Shown: piece after piece, positions 31,884-43,534 of the stretch
How the letters are laid out: every line of letters starts with the position of its first letter
Numbering within the stretch: the first letter of the stretch is position 1
NCBI GenBank assembly: GCA_021030905.1
Contig: JAGFMI010000017.1
Coordinates: forward strand, 558,001-622,000
DNA length: 64,000 nucleotides
Source: Pyrenula massariospora
Lineage: Eukaryota; Ascomycota; Eurotiomycetes; Pyrenulales; Pyrenulaceae
Reading direction: 5' to 3'
Position numbers and translations under genes: made by a program
Notes under the pieces: generated by a model
Told to the model about the DNA's origin: nothing
The model's input: only the letters and a program-made list of their open reading frames with translations
Database searches by the model: none

Positions 31884-31975
31884 GATCCTGGGACCGTTGT
31901 GGCTCCCAGGAACAGCATTTTGGTTCCCGGGACCCTCACCTTGAGTCCTGGGGCTCATTCTGGTTCCCAGGAGCG
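31884..31975. repeat. Second array of TCCYGGGA hairpin repeats
   Basis: Five related units (TCCTGGGA, TCCCAGGA, TCCCGGGA, TCCTGGGG, TCCCAGGA) lie in 92 bp, with a hairpin at 31886-31911. They are the same family as the array at 8261-8440. The surrounding 31690-31990 is GC-richer than the tRNA island and contains no convincing gene. Confidence 0.6.
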
Positions 31976-32148
31976 CCCCAACTTAGCATTATCGATTGAT
32001 GCCCTGGCAAGTCACAAGGTATGGGGCCCGATTGCATCATATTCGCTTTCAACCCCGAGGCACCTATCCAAGCCAGCAAATCTCCATTCTCGGCAACCTG
32101 TCCAAGTACAAAATTCCCAAATTATCCTGGATTCCCGTCGAGAAAACA

Positions 32149-35100
32149 TCAAATACTAACAAACCAACTCCTCTCCCCCTCCCTCTTCTCCACCTGCGCC
32201 CTCTTCAAAATCGGATCCCCCGCACCACAACTCACCCTTATCCTCTCGGGCGTCGCCGGACTCCACAGCCTCAACACCTCCTCCTCCCCCCACTGCCTGC
32301 GCGCCGCCTTCAACGCATCCCTAATCGCAAAGAAGACCGAGCTGCCCATAAACAACGGCGGCTCCCCCACCCCCCTCGACCGCTGTATCGTCCTCAGATT
32401 CTTCCACTCAACATCCTTCAGCAAACTAACATTAAAAACCAGCGGCACATCGCGGAACCCGGGGATCTTATAAGCTCCAGGGCCCCTCGTGAAGATCTGC
32501 CCGCTGCTCCGCATCCAGAGCATTTCTTCGGTGGTGAACAGGCCCTGGCCCTGCAGGTAGGCGCCCTCGATCTGGCCGTAGTCGATGGCCGGGTTGATGC
32601 TGCGGCCGACGTCCATTTTGATGTCGGTGCGGAGGGGCGTCCAGTCGCCGGTGAGGGTGTCGATTTCGACCGAGGCGCATGCCACGCCCTGCGTGAAGTA
32701 GAAGAACATCTGGCCCGTGTTTTCGAGGGAAGGGTTAGAGGGGTTGGGGGCCCATGTGTAGCCGATCTAGGAGGGAGGGAGGTTAGGGGTTTGGGAAGAG
32801 ATGAAGGGAGAGGGGTTAGAAACTTACGTCAGGGGTTTTGTAGAAGCCGTTTGCGCTAAGGTTGACGCGGTCAAAGTACGCAGCGGTGGCGATTTGTTTC
32901 ATTGTTGCATCTTTGCCGAATTTTTCTCTGTACGGTTTTAGACGTTGGTTGAGCTGGTCGCAGGCGTTCCAGATGGCGTAGCCATTTAAATCGGAGCTCG
33001 CGCTCGCGGCGGTGCTTGATGTGTTTGCTACGGTGTTTGTGGCTGTCTCGCTGATGTGGACGTCCTTCATTGGCACTCCTAATGCTTCCGCGGCAATCAT
33101 TGTCATCTTCGTGTGTAGGCCTTGGCCCATTTCTGTACCGCCATGGGCGACGAGGACGGAGCCGTCGTGGTAGATGTGCACGAGTGCTCCAGCCTGGTTA
33201 AGAAATAGTGCTGTGAAGGATATCCCAAATTTAGTCGGAATTATCGAGATGCCGCGTTTCTTCCATTTGTGTGTTTTATTGAATTCTTCGATTTCCTTCT
33301 TCCTGATAATATAATCTGCCTCCTCGATGACTTGCCTCCACATCAACGGGACGTGCCAGTCCTGGATCTCTTGCTTGAAATGCGTCTTTTCGCCTGGTTT
33401 GTACATATTCAGCTCTCGAAATTTATCAACTGGCATTCCAATGCTATCAGAAATTTCCTCAACAATCGACTCCCCAATGAACATCCCCTGCGGCCCGCCG
33501 AAACCACGAAACGCCGTGTTGGAGACAGTATTTGTACGGCAGATGCGGCCTCGGACGTAGATATTTGGAATCTTGTAGCAACCATCAACGTGGGAGAGAG
33601 CTCTATCGACGACAGCCGCGGAAAGGTCTTGCGTCCAGCCACCATTGTTGAAGATATCTGCGTCCAAAGCGAGCAGCTTGCCGCTCTTGTCGACGGCGGC
33701 TTTCCAGCGACCAAGAAAGGGATGGCGTTGGCCAGAGGTCATGATATCCTCATCTCGATTGAGCATGCACCTGACAGGGCGTTTGAGCTTGTTTGCTGCA
33801 GCAGTACATATACCTGCAAGCTGGACAGAGCGCGTTTCTTTCCCGCCAAAGCCGCCGCCTAAACGCTTAACCCTAGCGACTACCTTGTTGCTTTGGACGC
33901 CAGCAACGGCGGCGCAGTAAGATTGTGTTTCTGTGGGGTTTTGTGTGCTGCTCCAAACCTCGAGCTCGCCGTCTTCAGGCTTGGGGATCACAACGCAGGC
34001 TTGGGTCTCGAGGTAAAAATGTTCTTGTCCGCCCATGCGGGCGACGCCGGAGAGAACATGTTCGGCCTCTTTGAAGGCTTGGTCTGGACTGCCATTGTGG
34101 ATGTATCGGTAGTGCTCAAAATAACTCTGTGCCTCGATGGCTTCTTCTATTGTCAAAATGGCTGGTAATTCTTCGTACTTTACGAGGACTGCTCGAGCGC
34201 CGGCCTCTGCTCGCTTAGCGGAATCGCCGACTATCATGCCAATTGGCTGTCCAGCCGTATGAACTTCGTCCTCAGCGAAGAAGACTTCGTCACAGTTTGG
34301 AGCACCCCACCAGTTTGCTTTTGGCGTGGCTGTATCATGGCGATCAACCCACGCTATTACGCCAGGCAGCTCAAGCGCAGGTGATGGATCGACTTCGAGA
34401 AGCTTTGCATGGGCTTTAGTAGACAACACAAGACATCCGTACAGTTCGTTCTTCTGCACAGGGATATCATCTGTGTATTGTGCCTCTCCTGTGCACTGTT
34501 TGAGAGCTGCAACATGTGGGTTCGCCTTGCCGAGAACTCGTTGTGAATATGCAAGGGATGCGTCGTGATCTTTTTTGCCCCCAGATATCTCTCGATCAAG
34601 TTCTTCAATCACATCCTGGTCAACGCGGCCTTGTTGCAGCGCCAATTTTGATAGCACGTCATGATAGAATCTGTAGAAAAAGCCAAATGCCAAGGATTTC
34701 CTGAACGTTGCCATTCCCCCAGGAACGCCAAAGCGGAGATCGAAGTCCTGTTCCAACGCATTCATGGTGCCCTCAAGAGTTTTGGGATCTGTGAATGTTT
34801 TTCCTTTGAGATAGCTCATCGCCCGTTTAGCCCCTACCGTGACTGGTGCCATGCCGCCATAGGCGAGATTCGCTTTCTCTACAGTATGCTTGTCGTCAAG
34901 AGAAACTTGTAGGCAGGCGTTGACAATAGCGATATCATCATCTTTCCGCTTTGCTTGCTTATATGTCCGAACGAATTCTCCTTCCTTTCTTGCAACCGGG
35001 ATCCTGATAGAAGCGATAATTGCATCCGGAGGCAGTGCCGTGACTCGGTAAGCCTTGAAGAAAGAATCCATCGGTATCTCAGTAGTCTTCTCAAAGGATT

Positions 35101-36322
35101 TTGCAACCAGCACTGAATTTGTAGCGACAAAGACAGGATTCAAATCCGAGATAGGAGAAGCTGTGGCCAAATTTCCAGCTGGTGTCCCGACATTTCTAAT
35201 CTGCCTGCCAGCAAAGTATCGGATGGCCTTCTTGATCGCCGTATAAGGCTGCCCTCTCACTTCTCCGTACCGCTCGACTGCATCATCGCAAATCCGTTCA
35301 AGGTCCGTTAAACTCACGTTTCCTCCAATCTCGAGATACTCATCGTGAAAAGAATACTGTCGAAGTTCCGCAATATCACCGACGTAGACTGAAGCAGAGT
35401 ATTGCATCGCCTTGAATTTGATTTCGATTTGCGTCTCTGTGCTGCCGCCAATGATCTTTGCAGAAGGGAATGTATGCTTGATCTGGAGTAATTGCTGTAA
35501 TGTCACAGGCCGATACCATTTTTTCCTTTTGTTCCCGAACGCTAAAGCATTGAGCTTGTGTTTCTTCAATGCCGGCGGGAATATCAGTTCTGTATCTTTG
35601 TCGTAATGAATAAATTTAGGAATTTCAAATTTTGTCTCCTCCCCGTTGACTCCATCGACCGGCCCGTTTTTCTGTCCGTTCATCCCACATCCTCCTTTGC
35701 CACCCTCCATACAACAACCTCTCCCCCCATTAGCAATCGACTTTCCACATGGCTTCCCCGCCCCAAAGCTCTGCGCCGCATCCAAAATCGGTCGATATCC
35801 CGTACACCGACACAAATTTCCGTCAAATGCTTCCTCCACCTCTTCTGCTTCCGGCTCTCCACCCTCACTATTTCTCAACAGCGCATACAAGCTCATCACA
35901 ATTCCCGGCGTACAGAACCCGCACTGACTCCCGCTCGCCATGGCGATCCGCTGCTGCGCCGCATGCGGCTTTTTCACATTCCCGATACCCTCCACAGTAA
36001 TCACATGTTTCCCATCGACACTAACAAGCGGGGCGAGACAGGCATTTACAGAGGCATGGTAGATTTTGGAAGTGGTAGGGTTAAATTGGGAGACGACGAC
36101 GGTGCATGCGCCGCAGCCGCCTTCAGCGCAGCCGAGTTTGGTACCCGTCAGGCCAATACTGCGGAGGTACTCGAGGAGGGTGACTTCAGGGTCGACGGTC
36201 TCGAGGGTGATGGGGGTACCGTTGAGGTAGAAGCGGAGGGTATCGGAGTAGTCTTGCGTGACAGAGGAGAGAGATTGAAGGGATTGTGAGGTGACGGCGG
36301 GCTCGACAATACTCGGCGCCAT
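32149..36322 (-). CDS. hxA: Xanthine dehydrogenase (purine hydroxylase I)
   Basis: Exons 36322-32828 and 32766-32149 (61-nt intron) encode 1370 residues, normal for the family. In order: N-terminal 2Fe-2S (GCAEGGCGACTVVV, about 63-76), second 2Fe-2S (QCGFCTPGIVMSLYAL and NLCRCTGYRPILDA), FAD domain (AKIIGGSTETQIEIK, FAGRQIRNVGTPAGNLATASPISDLNP), then the molybdopterin domains with VARVKRLGGGFGGKETR, TSGQRHPFLGRWK, NTAFRGFGGPQGMF, GGTEMGQGLHTKM and the active-site GVGEPPLFMGSS. The enzyme oxidises hypoxanthine and xanthine to urate in the cytosol, feeding purines into nitrogen supply. Paired GATA sites upstream suggest AreA-type nitrogen control. The symbol follows Aspergillus; an orthologous role is inferred. 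Confidence 0.96.
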
Positions 36323-36457
36323 GATATTTGGACAAGAGAGAAGGGAGAAGTTGAGAAGGCGAGATTAGAGAGTTTGAATGTTAAGAGGAGACATTAAGGA
36401 AAGACATGCAAAAGAGAGGAAAGGGAAAAAAAGAAGAGAAACGGTATGAGAATAGCT

Positions 36458-36471
36458 CTATCACGCTTATC
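36458..36471 (-). promoter_or_regulatory. Paired GATA sites upstream of xanthine dehydrogenase
   Basis: Read toward the gene, GATAAG and GATAG are separated by a few bases (TGATAAGCGTGATAG), 136-149 bp before the ATG at 36322. Closely spaced HGATAR sites are the known binding layout of AreA/NIT2 nitrogen regulators, which control purine-use genes in Aspergillus and Neurospora. Binding is inferred. Confidence 0.5.
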
Positions 36472-36600
36472 ACGGCTCCTGTGCAAAGAAAAATAAGCGA
36501 ACCTCTCAATGGATGGTGGAGTTGAGTAGGGAAGTCAGTGCCCCTCACGATGTCTGCCATTCCCATTCCGCGGTGGTGGCGCGGGGAAGCATTCGAGCCT

Positions 36601-36670
36601 GGGGCACAGAGGTCGTGGCCACCCTACCGGCTACTAATCGGCGTGAGGCCGTGGCCACGACCTCTGCCCC
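36601..36670. repeat. Inverted repeat, about 20-bp arms
   Basis: The left arm at 36601-36622 and right arm at 36651-36670 are complementary over AGAGGTCGTGGCCAC and the flanking GGGGC, with about 28 nt between. It lies between the divergent xanthine dehydrogenase and NACHT-TPR genes. It could form a strong hairpin; no target-site duplication is evident. Confidence 0.6.
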
Positions 36671-37276
36671 CCCAAGCCTCCACTCCTCGACCTCGACTTA
36701 GAGGCGGAATGCGGAGTCGCCCTCGCTGTGGCTGCTAGTCGGCGGGCTCCGAAGAACTCTCCACCCAAATATGTCCTCTGCTAGACTCTGGCAGACGGTC
36801 CCGAAAACTTCAATGCTGCCGTTTCCATCTTATCTGCTGTCTATCTTCAACTATCGACGACAAATCGCCACTGCCGCCTCCGTGGATGAGCAAGGCTTGC
36901 GCGGCGACTACTGACCAGTGCCGACGGCCCAGGTCAGGATGGCCGCACCTGTGGGACGAAAGCATCACAGCCTTGCGCATCGGTCTTTCGATAACACATA
37001 ATTGGACGCCAATCAGGGGCGAAGAAGAGCCTAGCGATGAAAACCTTCTCCAATTCGGGACTCGCGATAGAGCGACCTAGAATTTGCCGTCCCCAATCCA
37101 CGCCCAAGGCAACCAGGCTACCAGCCTTCCGCTGGCCTCATTCACGACCGTGTCAGAAGTGCTCTGCATTAGGATGACCAAAGAACACTGCCTGCTAGAG
37201 CCCGCTCTATCATAATCATGAACATCTTCGTACTTTGATACCCACGTTGGCTGAAGAACCAGGGTGCAGGTACAGC

Positions 37277-40200
37277 ATGTCTGACCACAATTCCAGGTAC
37301 AGTCTCCATGCGCGCAAAATATTGCTGTGCTAATACGCAGTAGCTCATTACAAGCGGAGGCTATCCAATCTGCCCGTAGTGCTTTCAAGCTTCTTCCTAC
37401 CGGGGAGGAAGCCTTTCAGCAATGTCTACAGCATCGGAACCCAGTCCAAGCCATAGTCGAAACCCTTTCAAATGAACAATCTTGGTTTACGAGGAAGAAG
37501 TCTACTCGCTTTCTACAATCTTTCCAACAATACACTCAGTGGCTACAGAATATTGCATCAGTCATTGATGTTGTTGTACAGACACAAGCAGGCATTGGCT
37601 GCCCACTCTGGGCGCCAATGAAATTCATTCTTCAGGTTGAAGTTTTCTTGAAGGAGATAGACATGCCCTAACTTGTCGCGTAAGGTTTCGAATTACCACG
37701 CGAAAGTGGTTGACGCCACGCTCAAAATGATCAGAACCGTGTCTGATGACCTACCGCGATTCGAGCTATACGAAAGACTCGGCTCCGATCCTTTGCTAAA
37801 AGCTTCTCTCTTGAGTGTTTTCGCGGAAATCGTGAGCTTCTGCGCAAGTGTGCTCAAATTCATTCGTCGTGGATTCATTGGTCTGCGTGACAACATCTAC
37901 TTGACTTCATCGCTAATCTTACCGACCTAGTCCGATTAACGAAGGTCGTCATATCCTCTATCACTAGTGACCTGAATGAAAATCTTATCCGCCTAAGAGA
38001 CCGGGCCAGAGTCGTGGATAGAACCGCTCTGGCGGTTGAATTGTCTAAAGCACGCCAATTTCGCGAACGTAAGCCAGCTGCGGTAGTAGCCAAGTCTAGA
38101 TTATGCTGATTCAAGAGCCAGAGCAAATGAAACAGTCTCAGCTCGATATTACAAAGTCTTTTAAATCATGGCTTGGCTTGTTTGATAACCGTGATCAATA
38201 CCATCGCCTCCTAGCCGCCAAAGTTGAAGGTACTACTAACTGGATCTGGACCCAAGCGTCCTTTCTTCAGTGGAAATGCTTATCGCAAACGAACCACTCA
38301 ACCAGGCTTCTTGGAATCGTTGGGAGACACGGCTGTGGAAAAAGCGTTCTCGCTGCCACAGTGTTCCATTCGCTTGACGAGCTACCCAATTGCTGCGCTC
38401 TTTTCTTTAGCTTTTCACGTATTGAAGCGGGACACCAAAATTTGGAGCACCTTGCCAAAGCCTTAATATTGCGAATTCTCGAAGCGTTACCCAGCGACGA
38501 GGCCACAAAGTTTATGCAAGACCTTATGCAAGGTGGGCAGCTTACGGCCTCCGAAATATGGAATATGGTGCATAAGGTACTTGAACTTATTACAGGAAAT
38601 GTTTTCCTCGTCATCGATGGAGTAGACGAATGTCAAGATGACAGCAGCAGCTTGGTTAATCAAGTTCTAGGGATCCTACAACGTCACAGCCGTGTCCGTG
38701 CTCTAATGATGGGCCGTCCTCAAAGTTTGAGCGGGATTGACAACGTCCTTCAGATTACTCCCGAAATGATCAGATCGGACATCGACATATTTTTGCGCAG
38801 AGAAATTGAGTGTGCAGACTGGGGAGATGTAGAACTGAAGAACTTAATCTTTAGCAACATATCAAATGGAGCAGATGGCATGTTTCTCTGGGCCGGCCTT
38901 ATGCTTGATGACTTACGAAGGGCGAACACCAAGTTTGAGGTACGCGAAAGGCTCCGCAAACTACCACGAGGACTTCAACAAACCTATAATCACCTCTTGA
39001 TGCAACTGACTAAAGACCTCGACGAGTTTGAGCTGGATCTAGCTCGAACAATTTTACATCTCATCACCGTGTCCTATCGGAGGCTGACCTTCGACGAGGT
39101 AAGCTACGCATGTGCTCTAAACTTGAGAGCGGAATCTGGCGGTTCCGCAAACTATCCCTTGACCGATTACCTTTTGCAACATCCTGCCAGGACGGTAGCA
39201 CGAGTTTGTAGAGGATTCATTGCCATCGACAATGATACGGTGGGATTGGTACACTTCTCTGCCATGGAATTTCTGACACGCCAAGAAACCACAGCGACTT
39301 TTAAGTCCGACTCATGCCTCAAATCCTTTGGAATTGATTCTGCCGAAGCGAATGGAAGATTTGCATCTCTATGCCTTGACTACTTGGAGGGGGTCAACTT
39401 TGGATTTCCTCTGGAAGGTGTCAAATCAGGCTGTGAATATACGGCGGAGCATCCATTCTTGGAATACGCGAGCATGTTCATGATTCACCACTTCAGCCAG
39501 TCTGGAAAATTCGATGGAACTACTACGGAGAGAATCTCGCACTTTATGCGTTCGTCGAAATGTATAGCTTGGCTCGAGCTGTATGCATGTTTCGTAATCT
39601 CCGAGAACTCGACAGGAGCAGAACTTGGACAAGTTGTATCGTTCGTAGTCTGGCTTCATGATAAGATGGGCTTTCAAAACCTCTCGGATTTACTTATTGA
39701 ACTTTTCACAACGCAGACAAGCTGGCAGAATCTCAGTATGTCGCCACTGAGTTCACGTGTTCCCCAGCAGCGAGTGGTTCAAGTCCTTTTGGGTGACGAT
39801 ACTTCTGAGCTTCCTGAAACCACTGAATTGACGGCCGTAACACCTGCGTATCCGAAGCATGAATGCCGACTCTCAATAGATCCAAAAGCGCTTTTGAACA
39901 CTCTCCAGCGAAGCAACAAGCTTTCCTCTCAATGGCATGTGCAATGCTTTCTTGCGGGTCTACAGTCTCTAGCCAAGCTAAGGCGAATAATTGATCCTCT
40001 TACACTTCTTTTTCAAATGATTGTGCGGAGTGCGTCAAAAATTTCCGCGTATCTTTTACTAGCCATTGGTCATTTCTACCGGATGGTCAACAAGGACGAC
40101 GAAGCTTTAGAGGTTTTCGAGGCCGCTCTGAGGAAAGTAAAAGATTATGATACTCCCTTGAGGCATTTGACTCAGCACAGCATATCTTTAGCACACATGG

Positions 40201-41396
40201 GTCTAGGTCAATACGATGTCTCTTTAGAATACGCTGAAGAGACATTAGCTGGAGTGGTGGAGTCATTTGGAGAGAATCATTTTCTTCATGCACTTATGCT
40301 ATTTTTCATCGGTGGATTGCACAAGCGTCTACATAACTATGAAGAAGCAGCCTCCTGCCTACGAAAAGCATACAAAGAACTCAAAGCCAACTCTAAATTT
40401 GGATTTCTCGAGCTTCCTAGCACATATTGTGCAAGTCAACTAGGAAGAGTTTATTACCGACAACAAAAATACGTTGAGATGCTTGCTTGGTTCAAGGTCG
40501 CTTACCAGCAGAGCACAAAGGCGTACGGAGATCAATATTTCGAGACCATTAAATTTTCATTCTGGGTTGGAGTCGCCCACTATTGGCTTCTTCAGGACGA
40601 TGATTCGTTGAAATACATCACAAGTGCATTTAATGGGAAAGACAATGATCGCGTGCCAAGTTGGGTGGGATGGGACTCCGCTGGATATATGAGAATGATT
40701 TATCAACGTCAAGGGGATCTCTCAAAAGCGCTAGAGTGGGCTTTAGAGTCCTCAAAGTTATTAGAGACGTTGGGAGAACTTCAGTCCGACGAATATGCAT
40801 GGTCATTGTGGCATGTTGCCAAGATGTATTACAAAAATTCCAAGTATGAGCTCGCGACTGAATGGTTTACAAAGTATGAGGAGATAAACACAACGCTTCA
40901 TGGCGTCGAGAATATGTACACTTACAGATCGATATCTTGGAAAGGGAGTTGCCAAATTCGAGCGAGGAAGTACGAAGATGGACTTGAGTGCCTGCAAAAA
41001 GCGCACAAAGGTCTGGTAAGAACACTAGGTCAATATGAGACTGAGACTCTCGACACCCTTAAAGATATCCTGAGGGTGTACAGTGAAATTGGATGTTCTC
41101 AAGGTGCGTTGGACTGGCTCCAGACCGCGTACAATACGACCACTCAAGGGCCTCAAACTGAGGCTGCAATGTCCTGTCTGCTGAAAGCAGCAGATGTTTA
41201 CGAGCTTTTTGGCCAACTACGACAGGGGCACATGGCTGCGAGCAAAAGTTATATCGGGTACGTTGATCTGTTTGGATCGGACCATGAAGACACGCAGCGG
41301 GCGAAGAGGCATTTTGATCGGATTTCTTGGAAGATCATTGATAATTGGGGAGAGATCGAATGTCGCGCCTTCTTGAACTTTTGTGAGAGACGTTGA
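37277..41396 (+). CDS. NLR-like protein: DUF7708-type N-terminus, NACHT, TPR-like repeats
   Basis: Proposed exons 37277-37296, 37341-37635, 37685-37880, 37931-38068 and 38116-41396 (introns of 44-50 nt, most with CTAA[CT]/CTGAT branch sites) encode 1309 residues. Residues about 15-190 (AFQQCLQHRNPVQ, FTRKKSTRFLQSFQQYTQWL, PLWAPMKFILQ) fit the DUF7708 helical domain that often starts fungal STAND proteins. The NACHT domain has a P-loop in LLGIVGRHGCGKSVLAATVF (about 290) and Walker B VFLVIDGVDEC, followed by winged-helix-type sequence. From about residue 830 onward, repeated Tyr/Ala/Leu helical pairs (DEALEVFEAALRKV, YEEAASCLRKAYKEL, YELATEWFTKYEEI, YEDGLECLQKAHKGL) are TPR-like. Family role: signal-responsive NTPase switch, likely in non-self recognition and regulated cell death. 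Exon 1 is very short and the least certain. Confidence 0.85.
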
Positions 41397-41742
41397 TCGA
41401 TCTGGTTTTTACGTGCGTTCAAGCGTGTATGATGACCAACGATATATGATGTTTTTAGCACGGAATACAGCTGTCATTGAATAACATATAGTCTACTTAC
41501 TTCAACAGGATGTCAGCAGGCAAATTGAACTTCCATACCCCTCTCTTTCACCCTCGCTTCCATGTACTGTACGGGGCAGCTTTGCTTACCTTCTACAAGC
41601 CATCATCTCCCCCACCCCCCGCCCAAGCCCGGCCAAGAAACAAGATACACTACAGAACAACACCATCATCCTACCACTCACTAAGACGACTCTCCCCACA
41701 GCGAATCCCTTCCGTCTACACACTCCGCATCTCACCCACCAC
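41397..41742. other. 3' flank of NACHT-TPR gene
   Basis: This 346-bp stretch between the gene end and the MITE-like element is C-rich in its second half. No gene is seen. Confidence 0.5.
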
Positions 41743-42070
41743 ATAACGTGAGCGGCCAAGAAATGCACCGGCCTAGAAATACACCCTCCCATAGAAATTT
41801 CGATGCCTCTTTACTATATCAAGTAAGGTGTGTTGTAAATATAATGAAAAGTAGTGCTTAGTTCATAAACGAGGTATTTCCGCTTACATATAAAGAACAA
41901 TCTGCTTCAAAAAGGCTGAGGATATAGAGGATAATTTAATCAATAAGCACTTCAAAGATCTTTTCAAAAGACATTGTTGTTATGAAGATGCAAGATGTAC
42001 AAATCTTACAGTATTGATCTATAAAGTGGTGCATTTCTAGGCTGGTGCATTTCTTGAGAGGCTACGTTAT
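41743..42070. mobile_element. MITE-like element with terminal inverted repeats
   Basis: This 328-bp element has ends that are inverted copies. Both begin ATAACGT; after 7 non-matching bases they share CAAGAAATGCACC, then GCCTAGAAAT and CACC (43 bp in all, with two single differences in the matching part). The motif AGAAATGCACC is repeated inside the right end, as expected of subterminal transposase-binding repeats. The interior is AT-rich and has no ORF. It lies between the convergent NACHT-TPR and lipase-NACHT genes. A target duplication is not clear (possibly a short AT/TA). Non-autonomous DNA transposon; superfamily not determined. Confidence 0.7.
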
Positions 42071-43534
42071 CCCAGCCCCAAGTGTATACGCATCCCCCTT
42101 CCCCTTCCCCGTCCCCTTCCCCTCCACCTCCCAACCAACCCCGCGCACCACACCCACCCACCCATCCAGCGAAACTAGCCCGTCCACCCACCAACCCTCA
42201 ACTCCAAACGGCACGAACCTACACAGACATATCACAGGAGTCCCTACTAAGTTTGACGATCCAATGGCCATTGCTTAGCAAGTGCCGCCCACGAGCTGTG
42301 GTTGGAGTTCATCCCCGGACGAGGCTGTAGGAGGGGTATGGGGCATGGATGGTATGGTTGGGTTCTATGATGAGTTGGATGACTGATGGATTGATTGTAG
42401 AGCTATCTGATTAGAATGAGAGAAGGAAGGACGGGAGGTGTAGGCGTGTTTTCCCTGTATGGGTGTGATCTTGCTTGGTATGTGGGATTGTCAGATGTTG
42501 GGGTTCGGGTTTATCCCGCTGGTGGGTTTTTGTATGGGTATGTATTTTCATTGGAGAGGGACTTGAGGTGACTCGGTCTGGTAATTCGTGTGCGGTGGGT
42601 TACGGTGGGCATGGGCGGGGGTACTCGGTTGAAATGGTCTACCATATGTATGATAGAGTGGGTTATGGTGGGGCGGATTTCATGGAGCGTCCTCAAGCGA
42701 GTTTTAGAAGACGGTTTACAAAATATTGGACAGAACTTCTATACATCCGTTTTTCATCTATCACAAGATCTTCAGATCCACCAGCTTCGACGTTTCTCCT
42801 CCGTTTCCGTTCTCTTCATTGGTTTCGGCACTTTCTCTGAGTCTTCTCTCCCTCCCCTTTCCCTCCAAACCTCACACTCCCTAAATCAGCGTATGCATCC
42901 TCACTCGAGTGTGTAAACTTGAGCCTCGCTAAAATATGTCACCTCCAGGTCTGCAGGCCGCCTCTGCTTACGGTGTTTACCTGCTGGTCCAGCACGTAGC
43001 CGTCCGTTGCGCCTTACGAGAGCGGCGTTTGGGTGTATCGTATGCGATTGTGGTGAAGTCGGGTTAAATTAGGACTTGACTCTCGAGGAGGGGAGAATAG
43101 GATTCTCTGCGCTGGAGGGACTTGCGGGGTCCCTTTTTGTTCATCTCGGTGGGATGAGGGGGGCCACGAACTTCTAGACTCTGTGGCTGCGCTGTTCTCC
43201 ATAGCAGTCAGGAGAAGGCGATAGTGAAGGTTTTTTTGGTCAATGTTTGACTGAGATCAAGGTGTGAAATGGAGAGCGGAGCACGGCGTTTTGGGTCCTG
43301 CCTCAAACCTGTTCGTGAATGTTATTCTTTTGCCAGACAGTTGGTTGGCTGTTGCTCTCTGGTGCAAGAAGGGTAGAGCATAGGTTCGCTTTTAAACGGA
43401 AAGCCCGATATGTAATTCATGATGCGGTGAGGTCTCGTCGTGGGGTTGGAATGACTTGGGGATATCGCCTTGAACTACGTAGATCCAACGGCGGGACGGA
43501 TAGGACACAGACTTTGTGTCAGATTGTTCGATTC
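42071..43534. other. Spacer between element and lipase-NACHT gene
   Basis: This 1.46-kb stretch starts with a C-run-rich tract (42085-42135, CCCCTTCCCC repeats; G4-prone on the minus strand). It contains short ORFs on both strands without domains. No RNA gene is seen. Confidence 0.5.

Larger units (their letters stand above)
36323..37276. other. Divergent promoter region, XDH and NACHT-TPR genes
   Basis: This 950-bp stretch between two divergent genes contains the GATA pair and inverted repeat listed separately. No coding sequence is supported. Confidence 0.55.

Noticed and set aside
35558-36289. 243-codon plus-strand ORF over the start of xanthine dehydrogenase
   Set aside because: Antisense to the FeS-cluster coding region, with no own features.
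36601-36670. The inverted repeat as a complete transposon
   Set aside because: Only 70 bp in all, with no target duplication or subterminal repeats seen; kept as a plain inverted repeat.
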